From Streptomyces cyaneogriseus subsp. noncyanogenus (GTDB taxonomy: Bacteria; Actinomycetota; Actinomycetes; Streptomycetales; Streptomycetaceae), in assembly GCF_000931445.1 (NCBI RefSeq), contig NZ_CP010849.1, positions 7,192,001 through 7,256,000 on the forward strand: 64,000 bases of DNA, written 5' to 3'. The notes under the pieces were generated by a model. It saw nothing but the letters and a program-made list of their open reading frames with translations. It had not been told where the DNA came from and did not search any database. Positions 26,910 through 37,608 of this stretch are shown here, piece after piece; within the stretch, counting starts at the first letter, position 1, and every line of letters starts with the position of its first letter. A program made the translations under genes and the position numbers.

Positions 26910-29050
26910 TCGCGGCGCCGGACGGGCCGGAGGACAGGCTGCGCCGGTTCGCGACGATCTGGAGCCGGGCGGTCTTCCCGGTGACCACCACGTCGTCGAC
27001 CCGGCCCGAGTTCGAGGAGCAACTGCTCCCGCTGGCCCGGCGGCTGAGCGAGGCGCTGCGGGCGCGGAGCTTCGACGCCGACCAGGGGCGGGCGGTCGGC
27101 GCCGCGCTCGTCGACGCGCACTGCACCGACCCCGAGGCACTGAGCCGGACCCTCGACTGCGTCGACGCCTATCTGGTGCTCTACTGCGGCGGCGACGGCG
27201 ACCAGGAGGACCTGCGGGCGCGCTCGGCGCGGCTGCAGCACGCCATGGCCGCCGGCTACGCACAGGCGCTGCGCGAGCGGACACTGGCCGAGCAGGAGGC
27301 CATCGCCCAGGCCGCGCTGCGCGCCCAGGGCGTGGTGGCCCAGGCGCTGCACGCCAGCGAGGCCCGCTTCCGCGCCGTCTTCGAGGGCGCCGCGATAGGG
27401 ATCGGCATCGCGGACCTGGACGGCAACGTTCTCCAGGTCAACCGCGCGCTGACCCGCATGTTCGGCGTGTCCGAGCAGACGCTGCGCGGCCGCAACGTCA
27501 CCCGGTGGACCCACCCCGACGACGCGCCCCAGCTCTGGCGGCTCTACCAGGAGCTGGTCCGCGGCGACCGGGAGCACTACCACGTCGAGAAGGCGTTCCA
27601 CCGGCCTGACGGAACCGTCCTGTGGACCAACCTGACCGTCTCCCTGCTGCGTGACGCGGACGGCAACCCGCAGTACCAGCTCGCCCTCATGGAGGACACC
27701 ACCGAGCGGCGGCTGCTGAACCTGCGGCTGCGCTACGAGGCCACGCACGACGCGCTCACCGGCCTGCCCAACCGCAGCTTCTTCTTCGAACGCCTGGACA
27801 AGGCGGTGAACGCCGGGCCGGGCCAGCGCTTCGGCCTGTGCTACCTCGACCTGGACGGCTTCAAGACCGTCAACGACAGCCTCGGGCACGCGGCCGGCGA
27901 TCGGCTGCTCGTGGAGGTCGCCGACCGGCTCCAGGCGTGCGCCACCGCGCCCGGCGAGATGGTGGCCCGGCTCGGCGGTGACGAGTTCGTGGCGCTGACC
28001 ACCGGCCCGGACACCCGGCAGGCGGTCGACGAGCTCGCCACGCGGATCATGAACGCGCTGCTCGCCCCGGTCAGCATCGACGGGCGGGAGCTGACCGTGC
28101 GCGGCAGCATCGGCGTCGTCGAGGGACCGGCGGGGGAGCGCAGCCCGGCGGAGGTGCTGCGCAGCGCCGACATCACCATGTACCGGGCGAAGTCGGCGGG
28201 CGGCAACCGGTTCGAGCTGGCCGACCCGGAGGCCGACGCCCGCACCATCACCCGGCACGGGCTGACCACCGCGCTGCCCACGGCGCTGGACCGGGGCGAG
28301 TTCTTCATCGAGTACCAGCCGCTGGTCCACCTCGGCGACGGCAGTGTGCGCGGCGCCGAGGCCCTGGTGCGCTGGCTGCACCCGCAGCACGGCGTGCTCG
28401 GCCCCGACCGGTTCATCCCGCTCGCCGAGCACACGGGGCTGATCGTCCCCCTGGGCCGCTGGGTGCTGGAGCAGTCGGTGCGGCAGGCCCGGGAATGGCG
28501 CGAGATGTGCGGCGCGGGCCGCGCCTGCGCACCGCTGCGCATCAACGTCAACCTCTCACCGTGCCAGCTGACCGATCCCGGCCTGGTCCGGGACACCGTC
28601 GAGATCCTGGAACGGGCGGGCGTCGAGCCCGACGCCCTGTGCCTGGAGGTGACCGAGTCGGCGCTGATCGGCGCGGACGACGACCTGCTCAAGCCGCTGC
28701 GAAGACTGGCGGACATGGGCGTCGACATCGCCCTGGACGACTTCGGCACCGGCTACTCCAACCTCGCCAACCTGCGCCGGCTGCCGGTGAGCATCCTCAA
28801 GCTGGACCGTTCCTTCACCCGGGGCATGCAGCAGTTCCCCGCCGACCCCGTCGATCTGAAGATCGTCGAGGGGATCGTCTCGCTGGCGCACAGCCTGGAC
28901 CTCGCGGTCACCGTGGAGGGCGTGGAGACCGGCGCCCAGGCCGAGCAGCTGAAGGTACTGGGCTGCGACACGGCCCAGGGCTGGTACTACGCCCGCCCCG
29001 GCCCCCCGGAGCGGCTCCACGAGCTGACGCTGGTGGACGCGACGGGATGA
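26906..29050 (+). CDS. rmdA: RmdA-like PAS-GGDEF-EAL cyclic di-GMP enzyme
   Basis: 714 aa, cytosolic. After a 140-residue helical N-terminal region a PAS/PAC unit spans about 150-275 (FRAVFEGAAIGIGIADLDGNVLQVN). GGDEF lies at about 285-445 with an intact RLGGDEFVAL active site. EAL follows at about 460-710 with GAEALVRW, and DDFGTGYSNL (metal Asp pair) and the late VEGVET are kept, so both synthesis and breakdown of c-di-GMP look possible. In Streptomyces, RmdA affects aerial development. GTG start overlaps the methyltransferase stop. Identification rests on architecture, length and the nearby sdh genes. Confidence 0.85.
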   Translation: MIAAPDGPEDRLRRFATIWSRAVFPVTTTSSTRPEFEEQLLPLARRLSEALRARSFDADQGRAVGAALVDAHCTDPEALSRTLDCVDAYLVLYCGGDGDQEDLRARSARLQHAMAAGYAQALRERTLAEQEAIAQAALRAQGVVAQALHASEARFRAVFEGAAIGIGIADLDGNVLQVNRALTRMFGVSEQTLRGRNVTRWTHPDDAPQLWRLYQELVRGDREHYHVEKAFHRPDGTVLWTNLTVSLLRDADGNPQYQLALMEDTTERRLLNLRLRYEATHDALTGLPNRSFFFERLDKAVNAGPGQRFGLCYLDLDGFKTVNDSLGHAAGDRLLVEVADRLQACATAPGEMVARLGGDEFVALTTGPDTRQAVDELATRIMNALLAPVSIDGRELTVRGSIGVVEGPAGERSPAEVLRSADITMYRAKSAGGNRFELADPEADARTITRHGLTTALPTALDRGEFFIEYQPLVHLGDGSVRGAEALVRWLHPQHGVLGPDRFIPLAEHTGLIVPLGRWVLEQSVRQAREWREMCGAGRACAPLRINVNLSPCQLTDPGLVRDTVEILERAGVEPDALCLEVTESALIGADDDLLKPLRRLADMGVDIALDDFGTGYSNLANLRRLPVSILKLDRSFTRGMQQFPADPVDLKIVEGIVSLAHSLDLAVTVEGVETGAQAEQLKVLGCDTAQGWYYARPGPPERLHELTLVDATG

Positions 29051-29453
29051 CCCGGCCGGCGCCGGCACGGCCCTGACGGGCCCCCTCCCCGGCGCCCACC
29101 GCCGCTCCGGGGGAGGCGAGGCCCGAGGGGCCCGGGGCCTCGCGCGCCTGCCACGCGACCGCGGCGACCCCGGCCGGCGCCCGCGGCGCGGGGCGGTGGC
29201 CCGGCCGGTCCGCGCCGCGGACCCCGATCGCCGCCCGGCACCCGCGCGTCGTCCCGTGCCTCGCGTACCGCTCCTCGCTCACGGCGCGAGGCTATGCGAG
29301 GACCGCCGTCCGGCCGCGGCCGGGCCGCCGGGAGTGCGGGGGCGTGTCGCCGGGGGCGGGGTGCGCGGGCGGCCGGGCGGGGCCGCGCCTGCGGCCGGCC
29401 GTGCGCGGCGCCGGGCCGCCCGCGCCCGCGCACGCCCGGCGTGCGGCCGCCGC
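29051..29453. other. 403-bp gap between rmdA and the LysR gene
   Basis: Convergent spacer. An imperfect hairpin CCTCCCCGG...CCGGGGGAGG at about 29085-29116 may end rmdA transcription. A minus-strand open frame from 29282 is not supported well enough to call. Otherwise very GC-rich with no clear signal. Confidence 0.35.
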
Positions 29454-30338
29454 TCACCGCTCCAGCAGCATCCGTTGCAGCTCCCGGGCGGCCCGGGGCG
29501 GTGCCACATCGCTGCGGTGCGCCAGCGCGATCGTGCGGTGCAGGCCCGGGCGGGCCAGCGGCGTGACCCGCAGTCCGCGCCCCGACCGGGCCGCCACCAT
29601 GCGCGGTACGACCGCCACCCCGAGGCCCGCCCGGACGAAGCCCAGCACGGCGTCCATCTCGCCGCCCTCCACCGCGAAGTCCGGGTCGAACCCTTCCGCC
29701 CGGCACGCCGCCACGGTCAGTTCCCGCAGGTCGTAGCCGTGCCGGAACATCACCAGACGCTCGCCCTCCAGATCGGCGACGCGCACGGTGCGCCGCCCCC
29801 CGCCCGGCCGGGGCGCCTCCGGTGACGAGACCACCACCAGATCCTCGCGCAGCAGCTCCACCGTCGTCAGCGCGGGCGCCGGAGTCGGCAGCGGCAGCAC
29901 GACCAGCGCCAGGTCCAGGGCGCCGCGGGCCAGCTCCCGCACCAGATCGTGGGAGCCGCCCTCCTCGATCAGCAGCCGGATCCCGGGGTAGCGGTCGTGG
30001 AACGCGCGCAGCACGTCCGGGAGCAGGCCCGTGCACAGGCTCGGCGTGGCGCCCAGCCTGACCCGGCCCCGGCGCAGCTGCACCAGTTCCTGCACCTCGT
30101 GCCGGGCCGTGTCCGCGTCGGCGAGTATGCGCCGGGCCAGCGGCAGCAGCGCCTCCCCGGCGTCGGTCAGCGTGATGTTGCCGCGCGCCCTGAGGAACAG
30201 ATCGGCGCCCAGCTCCCGCTCCAGCGCCTTGATCTGCTGCGACAGCGACGGCTGGGCGACATGGACCAGATCGGCGGCCCGGGTGAAGTGCCGGGTCTCG
30301 GCGACCGCCACGAAGTACTGGAGCTGCTGGAACTGCAC
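29454..30338 (-). CDS. LysR family transcriptional regulator
   Basis: 294 aa. HTH: FQQLQYFVAVAETRHFTRAADLVHVAQPSLSQQIKALERELGADLF. The effector-binding domain follows (LGATPSLCTGLLP, EDLVVVSSPE, GLGVAVVPRMVA). GTG 30338 is the start that keeps the family N-terminus. It is divergent from sdhCAB with a 15-bp palindrome between, so it most likely regulates the operon and itself. Confidence 0.9.
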   Translation of the reverse strand: MQFQQLQYFVAVAETRHFTRAADLVHVAQPSLSQQIKALERELGADLFLRARGNITLTDAGEALLPLARRILADADTARHEVQELVQLRRGRVRLGATPSLCTGLLPDVLRAFHDRYPGIRLLIEEGGSHDLVRELARGALDLALVVLPLPTPAPALTTVELLREDLVVVSSPEAPRPGGGRRTVRVADLEGERLVMFRHGYDLRELTVAACRAEGFDPDFAVEGGEMDAVLGFVRAGLGVAVVPRMVAARSGRGLRVTPLARPGLHRTIALAHRSDVAPPRAARELQRMLLER

Positions 30339-30347
30339 CCGGCCATC

Positions 30348-30362
30348 ATAGGCAGTGCCTAT
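30348..30362. promoter_or_regulatory. LysR-type operator between lysR and sdhC
   Basis: ATAGGC-AGT-GCCTAT, a perfect inverted repeat 10 bp upstream of the LysR start and centred about 67 bp before sdhC, the usual place for a LysR recognition site. Confidence 0.65.
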
Positions 30363-30383
30363 CCAAACGAGCCGCACCATGTC

Positions 30384-30413
30384 TTGGACCGATCGGCATC
30401 CCGGCCGTAGCGT
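30384..30413 (+). promoter_or_regulatory. sdhCAB promoter
   Basis: TTGGAC and TAGCGT with 18 bp between. The -10 ends 8 nt before the sdhC ATG and there is no Shine-Dalgarno, so the message is probably leaderless. Confidence 0.5.
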
Positions 30414-30421
30414 CCTGTTAC

Positions 30422-31129
30422 ATGGCACTGGCAACGCGGACGGACCGACGGCCGTCCATGGCGCGTACCGTATGGGACTCGACCGTCGGCAAGAAGACAG
30501 TGATGGCGGTCAGCGGCCTGATCATGCTGCTGTACCTGGTCGTCCACATGATCGGCAACCTGAAGATCTTCTTCGGGGCGGGCGAGTTCAACCACTACGC
30601 GCACTGGCTGCGCACCGTCGGCGAGCCCTTCATGCACTACGAGTGGACGCTGTGGGTGGTCCGCGTCGTGCTGCTGGCGGCCGTCGTCGCCCACGCCGTC
30701 TCCGCGTACCAGCTCAGCCGCCGCGACATCAAGGCGCGGCCCCGCAAGTACGTCCACAGGAAGCCGCGCGCCGGGTACGCCACGCGCACCATGCGCTGGG
30801 GCGGGGTCATCCTCGGCCTGTTCATCGTCTGGCACATCCTGGACCTGACCACCGGCACCGTGCACTCCGGCGGCTTCGAGACGGGCAAGCCCTACCAGAA
30901 CGTGGTGGACACCTTCTCCACCTGGTACGGCAACACCGTCTACATCGTCGCGATGCTCGCCCTCGGCCTGCACATCCGGCACGGTTTCTGGAGCGCCGCC
31001 CAGACCCTCGGCGCCGGCAGCCGCACCCGCGACCGCGCCCTGAAGACCGTCGCCAACGTCCTCGCGCTGCTGCTCACGGCCGGCTTCATCGCCGTACCCG
31101 TGGGCGTCATGACCGGAGTGGTGAGCTGA
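30422..31129 (+). CDS. sdhC: Succinate dehydrogenase cytochrome b subunit
   Basis: 235 aa with five membrane helices and well-placed histidines (VVHMIGNL, HYAHWL, VAHAVSAY, VWHILD, GLHIRHGFW) that can ligate two haems, as in the Bacillus-type SdhC. It anchors the dehydrogenase and passes electrons to menaquinone. First gene of sdhCAB; 2 bp before sdhA. Confidence 0.92.
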   Translation: MALATRTDRRPSMARTVWDSTVGKKTVMAVSGLIMLLYLVVHMIGNLKIFFGAGEFNHYAHWLRTVGEPFMHYEWTLWVVRVVLLAAVVAHAVSAYQLSRRDIKARPRKYVHRKPRAGYATRTMRWGGVILGLFIVWHILDLTTGTVHSGGFETGKPYQNVVDTFSTWYGNTVYIVAMLALGLHIRHGFWSAAQTLGAGSRTRDRALKTVANVLALLLTAGFIAVPVGVMTGVVS

Positions 31130-31131
31130 AG

Positions 31132-33077
<1,946 letters not shown>

Positions 33078-33081
<4 letters not shown>

Positions 33082-33827
33082 AGCTCACCCTGCGCGTCTG
33101 GCGGCAGAAGAACGCCGACGCCGAAGGCACCATGTCCACGTACGAGGTGGACGGCATCTCCCCCGACATGTCCTTCCTGGAGATGCTCGACACGCTCAAC
33201 GAGGAGCTCATCCTCAAGGGTGAGGACCCGGTCGCCTTCGACCACGACTGCCGCGAGGGCATCTGCGGCATGTGCAGCCTCGTCATCAACGGCGAGGCGC
33301 ACGGCCCGGAACGCACCACCACCTGCCAGTTGCACATGCGGTCCTTCCGGGACGGCGACACCATCGACATCGAGCCGTGGCGGGCCGCCGCCTTCCCGGT
33401 CGTGAAGGACCTGGTCGTCGACCGCTCCGCCTTCGACCGGATCATCCAGGCCGGCGGTTACATCACCGCTCCCACCGGCTCCGCTCCCGAGGCCCACGCC
33501 ACACCGGTGCCGAAGCCGGACGCCGACCACGCCTTCGAGCACGCCGAGTGCATCGGCTGCGGCGCCTGCGTCGCGGCCTGCCCGAACGGCGCCGCCATGC
33601 TGTTCACCTCCGCGAAGGTCAACCACCTCAACGTCCTGCCGCAGGGCGCGCCCGAGCGCGAGACCCGGGTGCTGGACATGGTGGCCCAGATGGACGAGGA
33701 GGGCTTCGGCGGCTGCACCCTCGCCGGAGAGTGCGCCACCGCCTGCCCCAAGGGCATCCCGCTCACCTCCATCACCCAGATGAACAAGGAGTGGCTGCGG
33801 GCGACGCGCAAGGCGGCCAAGCGCTAA
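33078..33827 (+). CDS. sdhB: Succinate dehydrogenase iron-sulfur subunit
   Basis: 249 aa. CREGICGMCS...TTCQLHM binds the 2Fe-2S centre; CIGCGACVAACP and the later CTLAGECATACPKGIP bind the other two clusters. Carries electrons from FAD to the haem subunit. ATGA overlap with sdhA means coupled translation. Its stop overlaps by a few bases the stop of the convergent oxidoreductase. Confidence 0.95.
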
Positions 33828-34771
33828 CCGTCCGCCCGGTCGAGCGGGGGCCGTTCGCCCGTCACCCGCAGGACCGCTTTGCCGGGGACCCGGCGCCCGC
33901 GCAGGGCTTCGGCCGCCTCGGCGAAGCGTTCCCAGGACCCCTGCCAGCCGACCTCGACGGCGAGGGCGCCCCGCGCGGCCAGGCCGGCGAGCTCGGCGAG
34001 GTCCGCGCCGGCGTCGCCCTCGATCACGAAGGAGGTCAGCGACTTGGCCGGGCCCACGGTGGCGTAAGGGGGAAAGACCGCCGGCTCCCCGGACGTCCAG
34101 CCGACGCTCTGCGCACTGCCCCCGGGGGCCAGCAGATTCCAGGCCGCGACCAGCTGCGGGCCGCCCACGCTGTCGATGACCACGTCGACCGGCCGGTCGA
34201 GTCCCTCCAGGCCGGTCAGCACCTCGTCGGCCCCGGCCTCGGCGAGCCCCCGCCCGCGGTCCGGCGAACCCACGGACGCGATCACATGGGCCCCGGCCCG
34301 CGCCGCCAACTGGACGGCGAACCGGCCGACTCCCCCGGAAGCGCCGGTGATCAGCACCCTCTTGCCCGGGCCCAGCCCGGCGGCGCGCAGCGAGCGCAGC
34401 GCCGCCACCCCGGCGACCGGCAGCGCGACCGCCCGCGCCGGATCCAGGCCGTCCGGTATCCCGGCCAGCGCCCCCACGTCGATCGCGACCCGCTCGGCGA
34501 ACGCCCCCGAGGTCAGCGCCACCACCCGCGTGCCCACCGCCGGACCGGTGCCGTCGGCGGCGGCCCGGACCACCACACCGGCGGCGTCCGAACCGAGCAC
34601 GGCCCCCACGGGGACGCGGCCGGAGCGGGCGTCGTTCAGGTCGCCGTAGTTCAGCGAGGCGTGCGACACGTCCACCAGGACCTGGCCCGGCCCGGGCACG
34701 GGATCGGCGACCTCGGCCAGCCGGACGGCGGCGGGTGCGGACGGGTCGACGACGAGGGCGCGCACGGACAT
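33824..34771 (-). CDS. Zinc-binding-type alcohol dehydrogenase / quinone oxidoreductase (MDR)
   Basis: 315 aa. VSHASLNYGDLNDARSG and the short N-terminal domain are those of zinc-free quinone-oxidoreductase-like MDR proteins; LITGASGGVGRFAVQLAARAGAHVIA binds NADPH. Reduces quinones or enones. Divergent from an HxlR regulator with a clean operator between, a common pairing for redox-responsive quinone reductases. Confidence 0.88.
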   Translation of the reverse strand: MSVRALVVDPSAPAAVRLAEVADPVPGPGQVLVDVSHASLNYGDLNDARSGRVPVGAVLGSDAAGVVVRAAADGTGPAVGTRVVALTSGAFAERVAIDVGALAGIPDGLDPARAVALPVAGVAALRSLRAAGLGPGKRVLITGASGGVGRFAVQLAARAGAHVIASVGSPDRGRGLAEAGADEVLTGLEGLDRPVDVVIDSVGGPQLVAAWNLLAPGGSAQSVGWTSGEPAVFPPYATVGPAKSLTSFVIEGDAGADLAELAGLAARGALAVEVGWQGSWERFAEAAEALRGRRVPGKAVLRVTGERPPLDRADG

Positions 34772-34802
34772 GACTGTTCCTCAGCTTCCGGTGGTGCACG
34801 GC

Positions 34803-34830
34803 TTGTTACAGCGGTCATCCTCGGTAACAA
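34803..34830. promoter_or_regulatory. HxlR operator
   Basis: TTGTTAC-N14-GTAACAA, perfect 7-bp arms, lies in the 86-bp gap between the two divergent genes. Confidence 0.65.
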
Positions 34831-34857
34831 TGCCGGTCGGCGGAAGGAGGCACTTCT

Positions 34858-35241
34858 GTGTCACAGAGTCACACCCGTGTTGCCGAAGCGCTGAAAGACG
34901 AAGCCTGCCCCGTCACCGAGGTCCTCGACCATGTGGCGGGCAAGTGGAGCATCGGCATCCTGATCACCGCCGCGCACGGCCCCGTCCGCTTCACCGAACT
35001 GGAACGCGCCATCAAGGGCATCAGCCGGCGCATGCTCACCCTCAACCTGCGCCGCCTGGAACGGGACGGGCTGCTCGTCCGCACCGTCCATCCCACCGTG
35101 CCGCCCAAGGTCGAGTACAGCCTCACGCCCATGGCCCGCGAGCTCCACGCCTCCCTGACCGGGCTGGTGGGATGGGCCGAGCGCCACCGCCCGGCCATCG
35201 CCCGGGCCCGCGCGGCCTACGACGCGACCGCCCGGCCCTGA
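34858..35241 (+). CDS. HxlR family transcriptional regulator
   Basis: 127 aa. CPVTEVLDHVAGKWSIGILITAAHGPVRFTELERAIKGISRRMLTLNLRRLERDGLLVRTV is the HxlR winged helix with the single conserved Cys near residue 15 that often senses quinones or electrophiles. AAGGAGG lies 7 nt before GTG 34858. Likely controls the divergent quinone oxidoreductase through the 34803-34830 repeat. Confidence 0.92.
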   Translation: MSQSHTRVAEALKDEACPVTEVLDHVAGKWSIGILITAAHGPVRFTELERAIKGISRRMLTLNLRRLERDGLLVRTVHPTVPPKVEYSLTPMARELHASLTGLVGWAERHRPAIARARAAYDATARP

Positions 35242-35359
35242 CCCGGAATACGGCACGGCCCGGGGCGTTCGAGAAGGCGGGGGCTTGATCCAGCCCTCCG
35301 CACGCCCGGCCACGGCGCCGGTGCGGCGGCAGCACCGCACGGAAGGACGGCACGTTCCC

Positions 35360-35782
35360 ATGACGCCCGATCGGCGCACGATCACCAACCCGGCCACGCT
35401 CCACGACCCCACCCCGTTCGGCTACAGCCACGCCTGTTCCGCACCCGGCCAGCCGGTCTTCATCGCCGGGCAGTACGCCTCCGACGCCACCGGTGCCCCG
35501 GTTCCCGGCGATTTCGCCGCCCAGGTCGACCTGGCCTTCGACCGGCTGGGCCAGGCCCTGGACGGCGTGGGGCTCGGCTTCGAGCACGTCGTCCGGCTCG
35601 GCTCCTACGTCGTCGACCACGACGCCGGAAAACTGGAGATCCTCGGCAAGGCCCTGCACGCCCGGTTCGGGGACCGGCTGCCGGCGCAGACGCTGAGCGG
35701 CGTCGCCCGGCTCGCCCTGCCGGGCATGCTCTTCGAGGTCGACGCCATCGCCGTACGGCCCCCGCACCCGGCCGGCGCCTGA
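35360..35782 (+). CDS. RidA family protein
   Basis: 140 aa. FGYSHACSAPGQPVFIAGQYASD, LAFDRLGQALDGVGLGFEHVVRLGSYVVDH and TLSGVARLALPGMLFEVDAIAV are the Rid-domain blocks. RidA proteins hydrolyse reactive enamines/imines from PLP enzymes; the canonical RidA Arg near the C-terminus is not obvious, so it may be another Rid subgroup. ATG 35360 is 119 bp after the HxlR gene on the same strand. Confidence 0.83.
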   Translation: MTPDRRTITNPATLHDPTPFGYSHACSAPGQPVFIAGQYASDATGAPVPGDFAAQVDLAFDRLGQALDGVGLGFEHVVRLGSYVVDHDAGKLEILGKALHARFGDRLPAQTLSGVARLALPGMLFEVDAIAVRPPHPAGA

Positions 35783-35942
35783 ACCCGGGGGCCGGGCCGC
35801 CCGCCCGGCCCACGCCGTTCAACAACCCCACATCCGCGCTCCCGGCCAGGGTCACGCACACGCCAACCGGCGTCGGAAGAACAGGAGCGGCCGACCGCAC
35901 CGGTCGGCCGCCCCCGTCCCCGACCGTGCCTGGAGACCCGCC

Positions 35943-36713
35943 ATGACCGGCGCACCGGCCGTCGGCCGCCCCCCTCAGCCCGCGGCCACCACCCACTACA
36001 CCGTCACCCTCGCCCGCGACGAGGAGGACGTCCGCGCCGCCCAGCGGCTGCGGCACGACGTCTTCGCCGGGGAGATGGGCGCCCTGCTGTCCACCCCCGA
36101 ACCGGGCCACGACATCGACCCCTTCGACGCCTACTGCGACCACCTCCTCGTCCGGGACACGGCGACCGGCCAGGTCGTCGGCACCTACCGGCTGCTGCCG
36201 CCGGACCGCGCCGAGATCGCCGGACGCCTGTACGCGGAGGGCGAGTTCGACCTCACCGCCCTGCGGCCGCTGCGGGCGGGGATGGTCGAGGTGGGCCGGT
36301 CCTGTGTCCACCCCGACCACCGCGACGGCACGGTCATCGGGCTCATCTGGGCCGGGATAGCCCGCTACATGACCGACCGCGGCCACGAGTGGCTCGCCGG
36401 CTGCTGCTCGCTCCCGCTCGCCGACGGCGGGGCCCTGGCCTCAGCCACCTGGCACCGGATACGCGCCGGGCACCTGGCGCCCGACGAGTACCGGGTACGC
36501 CCGCTGCTGCCCTGGCACCCCCGCGCCGTACGGCCCGCCACGCCGGCCGGCCTGCCGCCCCTGCTGCGCGGCTACCTCCGCCTCGGCGCCTGGGTCTGCG
36601 GCGAGCCCGCGCACGACCCCGGCTTCGGCGTCGCCGACCTCTACGTCCTGCTGCCGATGAGCCGGGTCCACCCCCGCTATCTGCGGCACTTCCTCTCCCT
36701 CGTTCCGGCCTGA
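35943..36713 (+). CDS. OlsB-like ornithine-acyl-ACP N-acyltransferase (GNAT fold)
   Basis: 256 aa. VRAAQRLRHDVFAGEMGA, DAYCDHLLVRDTATGQVVGTYRLL, and MVEVGRSCVHPDHRDG are the signature blocks of the acyl-homoserine-lactone-synthase-like OlsB family, which attaches a 3-hydroxyacyl chain to ornithine to make lyso-ornithine lipid. GGAGA lies 7 nt before ATG 35943. Its stop overlaps the start of the next acyltransferase (TGATG), completing a two-step lipid pathway. Confidence 0.85.
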   Translation: MTGAPAVGRPPQPAATTHYTVTLARDEEDVRAAQRLRHDVFAGEMGALLSTPEPGHDIDPFDAYCDHLLVRDTATGQVVGTYRLLPPDRAEIAGRLYAEGEFDLTALRPLRAGMVEVGRSCVHPDHRDGTVIGLIWAGIARYMTDRGHEWLAGCCSLPLADGGALASATWHRIRAGHLAPDEYRVRPLLPWHPRAVRPATPAGLPPLLRGYLRLGAWVCGEPAHDPGFGVADLYVLLPMSRVHPRYLRHFLSLVPA

Positions 36714-37576
36714 TGGACGCCTGGCTGCCCAGCGCGCCCTGCACGCCGCGGACCTGCGTGGACCCGGCCGGCGCCGCGGCGGCGGCACCCCGGGCCGTCC
36801 TGCGGCTCACGGCGGTCGCGGCCCTGCTGCTCACTGGGATCGCGCTGGCACCGCTCGCCGGGCGCCTGCCCGCGCGGCCGGTGCGGTGGTGGTGCCGGTG
36901 GATCGTGCGGGCCGCGGGCGTCCGGGTCCGCCTCCGCGGCGCCGTCGCGCCCACGGGAGGGCTGCTGCTCGTCGCCCACCACGTCTCATGGCTGGACATT
37001 CCGCTGCTGGCCGCCGTCCGCCCGGCCCGCATGCTGGCCAAGGCCGAGATCCGGCGGTGGCCCGTGGCCGGGGCCCTCGCCGCGCGCGGTGCCCTGTTCA
37101 TCGAGCGGGACCGGCTGCGGGCCCTGCCGGGCACGGTGGCCCGTATCGCGGACGCCCTCCGCGGCGGACGGGCGGTCGCCGTCTTCCCGGAGGGCAGCAC
37201 CTGGTGCGGCCGGGCCCACGGGCCCTTCCGACGGGCCGTCTTCCAGGCCGCCCTCGACGCCGGGGTCCCGGTGCAGCCGGTGCGCGTCGGCTACCGGACC
37301 GCCGCGGGAGCGGTCAGCACGGCGCCCGCCTTCGTCGGCGAGGACACCCTGCCGGCCTCCGTCTGGCGGGTGGTCTCGGCCCGCGGCCTGGTGGCCGAGG
37401 TGGAGGTGCTCCCGGCGATCCCACCGGGCCGCCACCCCGACCGCCGCGCCCTCGCACGGGCGGCCCAGCGGGAACTCACCGGGCGCTCCTGCCCTGACCG
37501 CACGGCCCCGGCACCGGCGAGGACGCCGCCGCTCCCGGCGGGCGCCGCCCGGCACCCCGCGCATCCGCGCCGGTGA
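36713..37576 (+). CDS. OlsA/PlsC-like 1-acyl-glycerol-phosphate-type acyltransferase
   Basis: 287 aa. HHVSWLD is the HX4D catalytic motif and FPEGST the second block; a membrane helix is at about 30-50. Next to OlsB it would add the second acyl chain to lyso-ornithine lipid, as OlsA does, but a phospholipid role cannot be excluded. Starts at ATG 36713 overlapping the OlsB stop. Confidence 0.86.
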   Translation: MDAWLPSAPCTPRTCVDPAGAAAAAPRAVLRLTAVAALLLTGIALAPLAGRLPARPVRWWCRWIVRAAGVRVRLRGAVAPTGGLLLVAHHVSWLDIPLLAAVRPARMLAKAEIRRWPVAGALAARGALFIERDRLRALPGTVARIADALRGGRAVAVFPEGSTWCGRAHGPFRRAVFQAALDAGVPVQPVRVGYRTAAGAVSTAPAFVGEDTLPASVWRVVSARGLVAEVEVLPAIPPGRHPDRRALARAAQRELTGRSCPDRTAPAPARTPPLPAGAARHPAHPRR

Positions 37577-37608
37577 GCGGAGCGCCCGCCGCGGCGGCCG
37601 GGAGCCGG

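Noticed and set aside
28908..29282. 124-codon minus-strand frame starting MSEERYARHGTT
   Set aside because: High third-position GC at its start is suggestive, but it runs into rmdA, has no ribosome site or recognisable domain, and its composition decays.
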